Below are positions 43,947 to 53,276 of a stretch of DNA of 64,000 nucleotides, piece after piece. This DNA is from Buttiauxella agrestis ATCC 33320 (GTDB lineage Bacteria; Pseudomonadota; Gammaproteobacteria; Enterobacterales; Enterobacteriaceae): contig JALKFA010000001.1 in NCBI GenBank assembly GCA_024169445.1, forward strand, positions 1,736,001-1,800,000, written 5' to 3'. The notes beneath the pieces are model-generated. The model had not been told where the DNA came from and ran no database searches. It saw only the letters and a program-made list of their open reading frames with translations. The translations under genes and the position numbers were made by a program. Each line of letters starts with the position of its first letter. Positions within the stretch are counted from its first letter, which is position 1.

Positions 43947-46900
43947 GTGAACAAGAAAAAACGTCTCAGTACATGGATTGTCGTGATAGTGCTGCTCATT
44001 ATTGGTAGCAACCTGATCTGGTTCGATAATCCTTTCATTCATCTACCTACCAAAGAACATAAACTCTTTGCCTCACTGTTATTGCTCGGTATTTGTCTGG
44101 GAGGCCTACTTTTTGATGATTTAATTGCCAGAGTTTGGAAGGCTGTTATTTCTTCAGAGTTTTCACAAATACTCAGAATTCGTTTCGGTTTCAAGAGCAA
44201 TAAAAAACAAACCGATCCTCAAAGTGAAAGCCAACATATTTTACGGGTTAAAGACCTATCTCTGGCCCTGCGCCATACCTATGGCCGCTTCTGGCCCCGT
44301 AAAGTCCGCATTCTGCTGTTAACCGGCAGCGCGGCCGACGTAGAACAGCTCGCCCCAAATCTGACTTCTCAATACTGGCAGGAAGACAGCTGCACCGTAC
44401 TGCTTTGGGGCGGTGACCTGGGTGCACCGGCAGACAGTGCGTGGCTAAGTGCGCTGCGTAAGCTGCGCCATCGCCCGCTGGATGGCGTGGTGTGGGTCAC
44501 TTCCGCTTTAGCCGCGCGCACCACGCTCGGCCAGAAAGAGGCAAAACCCGCTTTTTCCGTCGATATGATGGACAGCGTCGCGCAGGCGTTTTCTTCCCGA
44601 TACGAATTGCTGGGCTGGCGATTACCGCTGTATGTCTGGTCGCTGCATAACGTTGAGGGTGTACAAGATGGTCGTATTACTCAGTCCGTCGGTTGTTTAC
44701 TGCCTGCGGGTTGCAAACCGGATGAACTCAGCGCCCAGCTTGCCAGCATGGTGCCGGATCTGATTAAACAGGGCACACAGCAGATCAGTGGCGACGCCAG
44801 TCACCAGTTTTTACTGCAACTGGCCGACCAGCTTTCCCGTAACCCGGATTCCGTGGCAGAGCCACTTAGCACGCTGCTGAACCCATATCGCCCTTCTCCG
44901 CTGGCTGGCGTTGTGTTCAGCCCGGCATCGGTGGATGCAAAACGCACCGTGAAGCATCACTGGGGCAAGGATAACCGCTGGGATGTCTTGCTGGATTCTT
45001 TACCGTCACTGCCCGCCGGGCTTGCCGCGAAGAAGTTGGGATTTGCCTGGTGCAGGCTACTGGCGATAACCGTTGCCAGTGCAATGGTGTTGTGGGGCGC
45101 GGGGATGATAATGGCGTTCCTGGTTAACCGCGATGCGATTAATACTGGTGAGTCGCAAGTCAAAGTTGCTGCGAACGTGCAGCAACCGCTTCCGGTACGC
45201 CTCCAGGCACAGCTGGATTTGCAAAACACGCTCGATAAATTGCAGTTCCGCCAGAAAGAAGGGGCTCCATGGTACAGCCGCTTTGGCCTGAGCCAGAACG
45301 ATGCGCTGCTGTCCGCACTCTGGCCGCATTATGGTGCCAGCGCGCTCCCGTTGCTGCGCGATGCCGCTTCACAACATCTCGAAGCGCAACTCGACACCCT
45401 GGTGCAGCTTCCGCCTGATGACCCAAATCGCGATAAGTTGATTAAACCAGCTTACGACCAGCTGAAACTTTACCTGATGCTGGCGCGTCCGGAACGCATG
45501 GATGCCGCCTGGTTCAGCAAAACGTTGCTGGCCGACTGGCCCCAACGCAATGGCATCCCGGCTGGAATATGGCAGGGTAGCGGCCCGGCACTGCTTGATT
45601 TTTATGCCCGCAATCTGCCTGCCCACCCGAACTGGCGACTGATGCCAGATGAGAATCTGGTTAACCAGGCGCGAACCCTGCTGGTGCGCCAGATGGGGGC
45701 GCGAAACAGTGAATCTTCGCTTTACCAGAAGATGCTGCGCCAGGTGGCTAATCAGTATGCTGATTTACGTTTATCCGATATGACAGGCGACACCGATGCT
45801 GACCGCATCTTTACGACCGATGCCGTCGTGCCGGGCATGTTCACGCGCAAAGCCTGGGAAGAAGCGGTCAAACCGGCGATTGAAAAAGTGGTCAGCGGAC
45901 GTCGTGAAGAGATGGACTGGGTACTGAGCGACAGCAAAAACACCGTTATGCAACAGGATACTCCGGAAGCACTCCAGGCTCGCCTGAAGGAACGCTATTT
46001 TGCTGATTTCTCCGGAAGCTGGCTGGAGTTTCTGAACAGCCTGCACTGGCAACAAGCCCAGACATTATCGGACTCCATCGACCAGCTAACGCTGATGGCT
46101 GATGTCCGCCAGTCTCCACTGGTCGCCTTAATGAACACGCTGAGCTTCCAGGGGAAAACCGGACAGACCGGTGAAGCCCTTTCAGATTCACTGGTGAAAT
46201 CTGCCAAAAACCTGTTGAAACGCGATGAGCAACCGGCGATTGACCAACAGGCTGGCGCACAGGGCCCGCTGGATGCGACTTTCGGCCCGGTTCTGGCACT
46301 AATGGACGGCAAAAGCGGAGGTCAGGGTAACACCAGCCTCAGTCTGCAAACCTTCCTGACGCGCGTCACTCAGGTGCGTCTCAAACTCCAGCAGGTGGTG
46401 AATGCCGCCGATCCGCAGGCAATGACGCAAACGCTGGCTCAGACCGTGTTCCAGGGCAAAGCGGTCGACCTGACAGAAACCCGTGATTACGGCAGTCTGG
46501 TGGCGGCAAGTCTCGGCCAGGAGTGGAGCGGGTTCGGGCAGACGGTATTTGTTCAGCCGATGGAACAGGCCTGGCAACAGGTGTTAACTCCTGCCGCCGA
46601 AAGCCTGAATGCTCAGTGGCAGGCATCCATTGTAGATGACTGGAACAGCACTTTTGGCGGGCGCTATCCGCTAAAAGACACCAGCAGTGAAGTGTCACTT
46701 CCGTTGCTGGCCCGCTACCTCAACAGCGACAGCGGACGTATTTCTCGCTTCCTGGAGACTCGTCTGAACGGCGTGTTACATAAAGAGGGAAGCCACTGGG
46801 TGCCAGACAGCATTAATGCTCAGGGCCTGACCTTCAGCCCGGCATTCCTGAAAGCGGTGGACACGCTGAGCTATCTGTCCGACGTGGTGTTTGCCGAAGG

Positions 46901-47360
46901 CGAGGCGGGTATTCGTTTCGAACTCCGACCGGGCACCGCGAAAGATGTGATGCAAACCGACCTGGTCATCGACAGCCAGAAACTGAGCTATTACAACCAG
47001 CTCCCGTCCTGGAAACGCTTTACCTGGCCGCATGACACCGAAGCGCCGGGTGCCAGCCTGAGCTGGATAAGCACCCAGGCAGGCACACGCCAGTATGCCG
47101 ATTTACCGGGCGGCTGGGGGCTTATCCGTCTGCTGGATAAAGCTTCCGTCACACCGTATCAGGGCGTGAACAGCAGTTACAACCTCACCTGGACCGCTCC
47201 GGATGGCAGGCCGCTGAACTATACCCTGCGCACCGAGGCTGGCGAAGGTCCGCTGGCGTTACTGAGACTGCGTAATTTCACGTTACCTGCACAGATATTC
47301 AGCGTGAACGCAACTGCCGCCGCTCCGGCTGCAGCAACTGAATTCAAGGATGATAACTGA
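43947..47360 (+). CDS. tssM: TssM (IcmF), T6SS membrane-complex protein
   Basis: TssM is the inner-membrane channel subunit spanning to the periplasm, where it binds the TssJ lipoprotein. The 1137-residue product has two N-terminal membrane helices (about 9-27 and 40-60), a cytoplasmic domain, a third helix near 370-395 (LLAITVASAMVLWGAGMIMA) and a long periplasmic domain of IcmF/DUF1215 type to the C-terminus. The NTPase position reads ILLLTGSAADVEQL, so no Walker A motif is present. The GTG at 43947 with AAGGA eight bases upstream is preferred over an upstream in-frame start at 43839, which would overlap the preceding gene. The first 300 bases are AT-rich; the rest is GC-rich. Confidence 0.93.
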   Translation: MNKKKRLSTWIVVIVLLIIGSNLIWFDNPFIHLPTKEHKLFASLLLLGICLGGLLFDDLIARVWKAVISSEFSQILRIRFGFKSNKKQTDPQSESQHILRVKDLSLALRHTYGRFWPRKVRILLLTGSAADVEQLAPNLTSQYWQEDSCTVLLWGGDLGAPADSAWLSALRKLRHRPLDGVVWVTSALAARTTLGQKEAKPAFSVDMMDSVAQAFSSRYELLGWRLPLYVWSLHNVEGVQDGRITQSVGCLLPAGCKPDELSAQLASMVPDLIKQGTQQISGDASHQFLLQLADQLSRNPDSVAEPLSTLLNPYRPSPLAGVVFSPASVDAKRTVKHHWGKDNRWDVLLDSLPSLPAGLAAKKLGFAWCRLLAITVASAMVLWGAGMIMAFLVNRDAINTGESQVKVAANVQQPLPVRLQAQLDLQNTLDKLQFRQKEGAPWYSRFGLSQNDALLSALWPHYGASALPLLRDAASQHLEAQLDTLVQLPPDDPNRDKLIKPAYDQLKLYLMLARPERMDAAWFSKTLLADWPQRNGIPAGIWQGSGPALLDFYARNLPAHPNWRLMPDENLVNQARTLLVRQMGARNSESSLYQKMLRQVANQYADLRLSDMTGDTDADRIFTTDAVVPGMFTRKAWEEAVKPAIEKVVSGRREEMDWVLSDSKNTVMQQDTPEALQARLKERYFADFSGSWLEFLNSLHWQQAQTLSDSIDQLTLMADVRQSPLVALMNTLSFQGKTGQTGEALSDSLVKSAKNLLKRDEQPAIDQQAGAQGPLDATFGPVLALMDGKSGGQGNTSLSLQTFLTRVTQVRLKLQQVVNAADPQAMTQTLAQTVFQGKAVDLTETRDYGSLVAASLGQEWSGFGQTVFVQPMEQAWQQVLTPAAESLNAQWQASIVDDWNSTFGGRYPLKDTSSEVSLPLLARYLNSDSGRISRFLETRLNGVLHKEGSHWVPDSINAQGLTFSPAFLKAVDTLSYLSDVVFAEGEAGIRFELRPGTAKDVMQTDLVIDSQKLSYYNQLPSWKRFTWPHDTEAPGASLSWISTQAGTRQYADLPGGWGLIRLLDKASVTPYQGVNSSYNLTWTAPDGRPLNYTLRTEAGEGPLALLRLRNFTLPAQIFSVNATAAAPAAATEFKDDN

Positions 47361-48955
47361 TGGCCACCCTGCACTCTTTGCTCAACGCCTGCCATGCAGA
47401 ACAGGACGTACTGGCACAACAGATACAGTTGCAAATCCCACTCTGGGATAAATGGCTGGCTCCGGTATCAGATGATTACGCGGTGGGGGAAGACCCCGGT
47501 TATGACGATGGTTTCCAGCAGATGCGCGAAGAGGTTAATAAACTCTCCGGCACGGATACCGGCCTGGTCTGTGAACTGGCCGAAAAGCTGCTGACGACCA
47601 CCTGCAAAGATGTGCGTGTCGCCACCTATTACATCTGGGCGCGGCTGCATAACGACGGTGAAACCGGACTGGCCGAGGGCGTGACCCTGCTGGCCGGGCT
47701 GATCCAGCGTTATGGTGATGCGTTACATCCACAACGTGCCAACAGCCGCAAACTGGCGCTGGAATGGCTGGCAGGAAGCCGTATGCTGGATAGTTTGTCG
47801 CTTTACCCGGAAGTTGCACGAGCAGATTTTGAACGTATTGTTGGCGCGCTGGCATTAATAGAAGAAGGCATTGCCGCCTGGGATGAGACTTCCCGACCAC
47901 AGTTTAGTGGCCTCTACGCCGCACTGGAAAACCGCCTTGCGCAGTCCGGTGGCCCGGATGCGGTTATCCCGCAAAACAGTGGCAACGCAAACAATACCTC
48001 TTCGTTCTCGTCAGATGCGCCGGTGCTGAAACCTGTCGCTTCCGGGCGCGATTTACTCGACCAGGCAAAACTGCTGGCGGGATTTTTGCGTGACCAACCG
48101 GACGGCTGGCTCTCCGGCCATCATCTGATGAAAAGCATTCGTCTCGACACGCTACATGTATTGCCCGCGCTGGATGCCAGTGGGCGCACTCGCCTTGCGC
48201 CACCCAAACCCGAAAACCGCGCGCTGCTCAAACGCCTCTATCTGCAACAAAGCTGGCAGGAACTGCTCGAGCAAACCGACAGCCTGTTTGGCCAGGGGGT
48301 GAATCACCTGTGGCTCGATTTGCAATGGTACATCCACCAGGCGCTGACAAAAGCGGGTGCGCCTTATGAAGGCTGGGCAGAAATCATTAAGCAGGATTTG
48401 AATGGCTTGCTGACCCGCCTGCCGGGTCTGGAAGGGCTGGCGTTTAACGACGGCACGCCGTTTGCCGACGAAGTGACGATGAACTGGATTAATCAGCACG
48501 TCACTGCTTCTTCCGGCTGGGGTAACGAACCCGCCGCCTCTGCCAGTGCTGCGGGCGATGACGATATCCTGCAACTGGAGCCGGAAGCCCTGGCCCAGGC
48601 AGACAGCGAAGGCGTTGAAGCTGCACTGAACTGGTTACAGAACCGCCCTGGCACCCGCACGCTACGCCATCAATGGTTGCTACGCCTGCTCATGGCGCGC
48701 GTCGCCGAGCAATACGGTAAAAACGAAATGGCGCTGCATCTGCTGGGCGAACTTGACGGCAACGCCACACAACTGACGCTTACGCAGTGGGAGCCAGAAT
48801 TGTTGTTTGAAGTGAAAGCCCGCCGCCTGAAGCTGCTGCGCATGAAGGCGGGGCGAGCGGACATGGACAAATCCCGTCTGTATAACGAGATGGAATACCT
48901 GCTTAGTGGACTTATCGCTATCGATCCGGCCCGAGCTACAGTGTTGTGTGGTTAA
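47360..48955 (+). CDS. tssA: TssA, T6SS baseplate/sheath-assembly protein
   Basis: TssA proteins prime and coordinate tube and sheath polymerisation. The 531-residue product has an ImpA N-terminal domain (about 30-140, with VGEDPGYDDGFQQMREEVNK and LAEGVTLLAGLIQRYGDALHP). A middle domain and a C-terminal helical domain follow (LRHQWLLRLLMARVAEQYGK and LEYL-like ending). The ATG overlaps the tssM stop by one base (TGATG), indicating coupling. A second ImpA-type gene, at 53273, is of the VasL kind, so this one is probably the main TssA. Confidence 0.9.
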   Translation: MATLHSLLNACHAEQDVLAQQIQLQIPLWDKWLAPVSDDYAVGEDPGYDDGFQQMREEVNKLSGTDTGLVCELAEKLLTTTCKDVRVATYYIWARLHNDGETGLAEGVTLLAGLIQRYGDALHPQRANSRKLALEWLAGSRMLDSLSLYPEVARADFERIVGALALIEEGIAAWDETSRPQFSGLYAALENRLAQSGGPDAVIPQNSGNANNTSSFSSDAPVLKPVASGRDLLDQAKLLAGFLRDQPDGWLSGHHLMKSIRLDTLHVLPALDASGRTRLAPPKPENRALLKRLYLQQSWQELLEQTDSLFGQGVNHLWLDLQWYIHQALTKAGAPYEGWAEIIKQDLNGLLTRLPGLEGLAFNDGTPFADEVTMNWINQHVTASSGWGNEPAASASAAGDDDILQLEPEALAQADSEGVEAALNWLQNRPGTRTLRHQWLLRLLMARVAEQYGKNEMALHLLGELDGNATQLTLTQWEPELLFEVKARRLKLLRMKAGRADMDKSRLYNEMEYLLSGLIAIDPARATVLCG

Positions 48956-48985
48956 TCAATAACCCTTCCTGATAAAAAGAAAACG

Positions 48986-50749
48986 ATGAAAGACCTAACC
49001 CTGCGTTATTACGACGCCGAATTACGTTACCTGCGTGATGCGGGAAAAGAATTTGCACAAACTCACCCCGACCGCGCCGCGATGCTCGACCTCGATAAAC
49101 CCGGCACCCCCGATCCTTACGTGGAACGCCTGTTTGAAGGTTTTGCCTTCTCCATGGGGCGGCTGCGCGAAAAAATTGATGACGACCTGCCGGAGTTCAC
49201 CGAAGGTCTGGTCAGCATGCTGTGGCCGCATTATCTGCGCACCATCCCTTCGCTTTCTATTGTGTCGCTCAGTCCTGACGTGCCCGCGATGAAAATGGCT
49301 GAAGTGGTACCTGCGGGAATAGAAATTTTTTCCCGTCCTGTCGGGCCAAAAAATACGGTCTGCCAGTACCGCACCACGCGTGATATGGCGCTTAACCCGC
49401 TTGTGGTGTCAAAAGTAGTGATGGCTACCGAACCGGACGGGCGTTCGGTGCTGCGTGTCCGGCTCGCCTGTAGCATGCAGACGGACTGGTCGCAGGTGGA
49501 CTTGAGCCGTCTGAGTTTTTATCTGTCGGGTGAAGCGCCGGTGAGCAGCGCGCTGCATCTGGCGCTGACGCGTCGCCAGGCGGCACTTTATCTGCGTCTG
49601 CCGGGCCAGACTGACCGTATCAGGCTTGATGGCTGGTTCTCGCCAGGTGGCTTTGCTGATGAAGATTTGCTGTGGCCGAAAGGCGAAAGCGCCTTTAGCG
49701 GTTATCAGCTCCTGCTGGAGTATTTCACCTTCCGCGAGAAGTTCATGTTCGTGAACCTCAACGGGCTGGAGAACATCACGCTGCCGGCCGGGATCGCGTA
49801 TTTCGATATAGAAGTGGTGCTCGACAGCCAGTGGCAAAGCGACCTGCCGGTGACGGACGAGGCGTTGTCTCTGCACTGCGTGCCGGTGATTAACCTGTTC
49901 TCAATGGAAGCGGATCCGTTGATTATTAACGGCCTGGAAAGTGAGTATTTGCTGCGCCCGCGCCGCCTGCAGGACGGGCATACCGAAATCTACTCCGTGG
50001 ATTCTGTAACGGGTTCGAATCGCACATCCGATGCCACTTATGTGCCGTTTACCAGTTTCCGCCATCAGGGCGGGATGCAGCGCCGCCATGCGCCGGAACG
50101 TTACTTCCATACGCGCGTGAAACGCGGTGTGACCGGGCTGCACGATACCTGGCTTATCCTCGGCGGCGTGCAGTGGGAGGCAGACCGGGAGTTCACTCGC
50201 GAAGCGGTGTCACTGAAAATTACCGGTACCAACGGCCAGTTACCGCGTAAAGCATTGCAGAGCACGCTGCTTGACCAATGTGAAGCGGTACTGCAAACGC
50301 CGCTGAAAGTACGCAACCTTTGCAAACCGACGCTGCCCGCCTATCCGCCCGCGGAAGACCGTTTCCAGTGGCGTGTGCTGAGTCACCTGGGCTCCAGTTA
50401 TCTCAATATTATGAGCAGCGCCGAAGTGCTGCGCGGCACGCTGGAGCTGTACAACTGGCAGGGTGATGAGCTGAATAACCGTCGCCTGGACGCAATCCTT
50501 GAAGTGCAGCACCATCAGGTTCAACGCTTTGAAAAGGGCTTTTTGCTGCGTGGTATCGACATTGAAGTGACGATCGATGGTAACGGCTTTACCGGCGAAG
50601 GGGATATTCACCTTTTCGGCGAGATGCTCAACCGCTTCCTTGCCCTGTATGCCGACATTCATCTGTTTAATCAGCTTACCCTTATCGTTCAGCCTGCCGG
50701 GAAATGTATCCGATGGAAAGAGAATCACAACCAGCGTCTGCCCGGTTAA
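48986..50749 (+). CDS. tssF: TssF, T6SS baseplate wedge protein
   Basis: TssF (ImpG/VasA) forms the baseplate wedge together with TssG and TssE. The 587-residue product begins with the conserved LRYYDAELRYLRDAGKEFAQ and has DDDLPEFTEGLVSMLWPHYL and the C-terminal region EMLNRFLALYADIHLFNQLT, all typical of the family. It follows tssA by 30 bases. Its 3' end overlaps tssG by about 37 bases, showing tight coupling. Confidence 0.95.
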   Translation: MKDLTLRYYDAELRYLRDAGKEFAQTHPDRAAMLDLDKPGTPDPYVERLFEGFAFSMGRLREKIDDDLPEFTEGLVSMLWPHYLRTIPSLSIVSLSPDVPAMKMAEVVPAGIEIFSRPVGPKNTVCQYRTTRDMALNPLVVSKVVMATEPDGRSVLRVRLACSMQTDWSQVDLSRLSFYLSGEAPVSSALHLALTRRQAALYLRLPGQTDRIRLDGWFSPGGFADEDLLWPKGESAFSGYQLLLEYFTFREKFMFVNLNGLENITLPAGIAYFDIEVVLDSQWQSDLPVTDEALSLHCVPVINLFSMEADPLIINGLESEYLLRPRRLQDGHTEIYSVDSVTGSNRTSDATYVPFTSFRHQGGMQRRHAPERYFHTRVKRGVTGLHDTWLILGGVQWEADREFTREAVSLKITGTNGQLPRKALQSTLLDQCEAVLQTPLKVRNLCKPTLPAYPPAEDRFQWRVLSHLGSSYLNIMSSAEVLRGTLELYNWQGDELNNRRLDAILEVQHHQVQRFEKGFLLRGIDIEVTIDGNGFTGEGDIHLFGEMLNRFLALYADIHLFNQLTLIVQPAGKCIRWKENHNQRLPG

Positions 50750-51810
50750 TCGAGCAGCTGCGCGATAAACTGCCGTACACCCAGTTTTATCGCTTTTGCC
50801 AGCTGCTGGAACAAAGCCAGCCGGATGCGGCGCCGCTAGGCAGCCACTGGCAGGTCAGACACGAACCGGTGCGTTTTCGCCCGCATCCGGGCATGGGTTT
50901 CCCCGCCAGCGAATTTAAGCGTGTCGACGACTCTGAACATGCGCACCTTCCGCCGACTATTCGCACCACCTTTATGGGGTTGTACGGTGTGGAATCCCCG
51001 CTGCCGACGGCATATATCGACGATATTACCCAGCGCAGGGAAGGATATGAAACGGTCAGTGACTTCCTGGATATCTTCAACCACCGGATGATCACGCAGT
51101 ACTACCGTATTTGGCGGAAGTACTCGTACTCAGCCACCTTTGCGCCGGGTGGCACGGATAAAACCTCGAAATATATGCTCAGTCTTTGCGGGCTGGGGAT
51201 TGAGGGCTGCGCGGAGAATATTGCGACTCCTGTTTCACGTTTTCTGGCGCTGACCAGCATGATGCGCCTGCCTACGCGAACCAGTGAGGGCATTGTGGCA
51301 TTAGTGCAGCTACTGGCACCGGACACACAAGCGCACGTCGTTCCGCACGACAAGTTGCGTATAGCGTTACGCAGGCCTCTTTCCATGAGCGCCCGTCAGC
51401 CCGTCAGTATGAGCAGCAGCCCGGTAATGGGCACGCATGCGGTGGATGTGAACAGCCAGGTGCTTTTGTGCCTGAAAACAAATAATGCCGATGAAGCCCG
51501 CGAGTGGTTGCCTGGCGGGCAACTGCATACGGATTTGCTGGCGCTGCTACAGGTCTATCTGGGCTCTCGTCTGCATGTGCGCTTCCAGTTATCGGTACTG
51601 CGCAGCCTGTTGCCGGATGCGCGGCTTTCCTGCCAGCCACAGCAAAGTGGTGTATTGCTGGGCAGAACCGCGGTGATGCGTTTGCAGCGAGCCGTCACGA
51701 CGACAAAACAACACGATGAAATTATCACTATTAATTTGGGCCGCTATCAGCGTGTCCAGGAAAATCTTCACAGAAGGGAGACAGATGAACATGGCGATTA
51801 TCGCTGGTAA
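50713..51810 (+). CDS. tssG: TssG, T6SS baseplate wedge protein
   Basis: TssG (ImpH/VasB) holds the TssF dimer in the wedge and contacts TssK. The 365-residue product has typical features: YTQFYRFCQLLEQSQPDAAP at the start, FLDIFNHRMITQYYRIWRKY in the middle, and the C-terminal QSGVLLGRTAVMRL. The ATG at 50713 (MERESQ) is chosen; an ATG three codons upstream is possible. It overlaps the tssF end and runs slightly into the tssJ start region. Confidence 0.93.
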   Translation: MERESQPASARLIEQLRDKLPYTQFYRFCQLLEQSQPDAAPLGSHWQVRHEPVRFRPHPGMGFPASEFKRVDDSEHAHLPPTIRTTFMGLYGVESPLPTAYIDDITQRREGYETVSDFLDIFNHRMITQYYRIWRKYSYSATFAPGGTDKTSKYMLSLCGLGIEGCAENIATPVSRFLALTSMMRLPTRTSEGIVALVQLLAPDTQAHVVPHDKLRIALRRPLSMSARQPVSMSSSPVMGTHAVDVNSQVLLCLKTNNADEAREWLPGGQLHTDLLALLQVYLGSRLHVRFQLSVLRSLLPDARLSCQPQQSGVLLGRTAVMRLQRAVTTTKQHDEIITINLGRYQRVQENLHRRETDEHGDYRW

Positions 51811-52327
51811 AACCCGTTGCGCATTGATGACGCTGGCAATGATCGCCACGCTGAGCGGGTGCGGGCTGACGCAAAAAGTCACTGATGGCACGGTCTCGAT
51901 GACGAAATCCATATTCTACAAGCAAGTGAAAACGCTGCATCTGGATATTCAGGCGCGTGATGCGGTCAACAATAATGCGGCGGGTGCACCGCTGGCTACC
52001 GTGGTGCGTATCTATCAGTTGAAGGATCGCAAGGTTTTTGATGGAACGGATTATCCGTCGCTGTTTGCGGCAGACAGCCAGGCCATTAAGGCAGATTTAG
52101 TGGCAGAAAAAGACATTCGTATTCGTCCTGGCGGAGCGGTGACTATCGACGTACCGCTGGAAGAGAGTGCGCAGTTTGTTGCAGTTGCCGGACTGTTTCT
52201 GACACCGGATCTCACTAACAATTCCTGGCGTCTGGTACTGAGCCGCGATGATCTCGACCCGGATAACGCCCGCCAGATTGAGCTGAATAATCAGGGCATG
52301 ACGTTGTTGCCGTTGAAGGATAAATAA
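51785..52327 (+). CDS. tssJ: TssJ, T6SS outer-membrane lipoprotein
   Basis: TssJ is the outer-membrane lipoprotein of the membrane complex and binds the TssM periplasmic tip. The 180-residue product has a lipoprotein signal ending LSGC, with Gly-Leu after the Cys, which fits outer-membrane sorting. The beta-sandwich domain has VVRIYQLKDRKVFDGTDYPS and RIRPGGAVTIDVPLEESAQF. AAGGGAGACAG precedes the ATG at 51785; in-frame codons before it lie inside tssG. The gene overlaps the tssG end by 26 bases. Confidence 0.93.
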   Translation: MNMAIIAGKTRCALMTLAMIATLSGCGLTQKVTDGTVSMTKSIFYKQVKTLHLDIQARDAVNNNAAGAPLATVVRIYQLKDRKVFDGTDYPSLFAADSQAIKADLVAEKDIRIRPGGAVTIDVPLEESAQFVAVAGLFLTPDLTNNSWRLVLSRDDLDPDNARQIELNNQGMTLLPLKDK

Positions 52328-52328
52328 T

Positions 52329-52772
52329 ATGTCGCAGCCTTCTGTCTACGAAATACTGTTCGGCAACTTTACCGGTGGCCTGGAGCTGCACAATGTCAGC
52401 GAAGAAAACCAGGTGATCCTGTCGGTGCTCGACAATATGCAGCGCATTCTCAACTGCCGCGCAGGCACGCTCAGCCATCTGCCTGATTACGGCCTGCCAG
52501 ACATGAGTAAAATTTTACAGGGCATGCCGGGAACGGCGCACTCGTTACTGACCACGCTTTCAGACGCGTTGCTGAAATACGAGCCGCGCCTGAAAAGCTT
52601 AAACGTGATCTTACTGCCACAAAGCGAACCGGGGCATCTGGAATATGCGATAGATGCAGAATTAAAGGGCATCGGTCTGGTGCGCTACGGCACAGAATTT
52701 ATGCCGGAAGGGCGGGTGTTAATGCGCCACCTGAAACAACAAAATTACCTGGATGCCCGGGCCAGTCTGTAA
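52329..52772 (+). CDS. tssE: TssE, T6SS gp25-like baseplate protein
   Basis: TssE resembles phage T4 gp25 and starts sheath polymerisation at the baseplate. The 147-residue product has the family's GTLSHLPDYGLPDMSKILQG segment, containing LPDYGLPD, and the C-terminal FMPEGRVLMRHL. It starts one base after the tssJ stop region and belongs to the same transcript. Confidence 0.93.
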   Translation: MSQPSVYEILFGNFTGGLELHNVSEENQVILSVLDNMQRILNCRAGTLSHLPDYGLPDMSKILQGMPGTAHSLLTTLSDALLKYEPRLKSLNVILLPQSEPGHLEYAIDAELKGIGLVRYGTEFMPEGRVLMRHLKQQNYLDARASL

Positions 52773-52805
52773 ATGGCGCTGGCCACTATCAATGACAGAG
52801 GATGT

Positions 52806-53276
52806 ATGTCAGCAAAAGCACGATTTCTTCAAAAACTTCAGGACAATCAAATCCGCAACGGGATACCTGAAAATAAAAGCCAGGCCGATATTGCCGAATT
52901 CCGCAAACAGATGAGCCAGTTTCAGGAGACGATGGAAGCATGGCTTACAGAAACCGGCATTCGGGCTGAAAGTACGACTGTTTCGCTTGTGGAGCTTCTG
53001 GCCGGTGGCAGGGCGTTCAGCATTCCGGGTATTCGCCTGAGCTATGAAAACAGAAAGGTGAAATTCACGCCGGTGTTTTTATATGGACAGGGCGTGACGG
53101 GCTGCGTGGAAGTCACTCTTTGTACTGATAATAACGTGACGCCGCTATGTCGGATGTTTATGCGTTCGGCTGAGAGTACCGACTGGACCTGGAGTCCATC
53201 GGGTATGGCGACGGGGTATCGGCGTGAATTTTGCGAGGATGCCTTTTACGACATGGTCGAGGGATTGCTGCCATGA
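52806..53276 (+). CDS. T6SS-cluster protein of unknown function
   Basis: A 156-residue soluble protein with a helical start (KARFLQKLQDNQIRNGIPEN and QFQETMEAWLTETGI) and a beta-rich second half (YENRKVKFTPVFLYGQGVTG). AGAGGA precedes the ATG at 52806 by three bases only, but the frame upstream of this site lies in the tssE spacer. It is embedded between tssE and the VasL-type gene, with its stop overlapping the next ATG (ATGA), so it is part of the T6SS operon. I do not recognise a named family. Confidence 0.7.
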   Translation: MSAKARFLQKLQDNQIRNGIPENKSQADIAEFRKQMSQFQETMEAWLTETGIRAESTTVSLVELLAGGRAFSIPGIRLSYENRKVKFTPVFLYGQGVTGCVEVTLCTDNNVTPLCRMFMRSAESTDWTWSPSGMATGYRREFCEDAFYDMVEGLLP

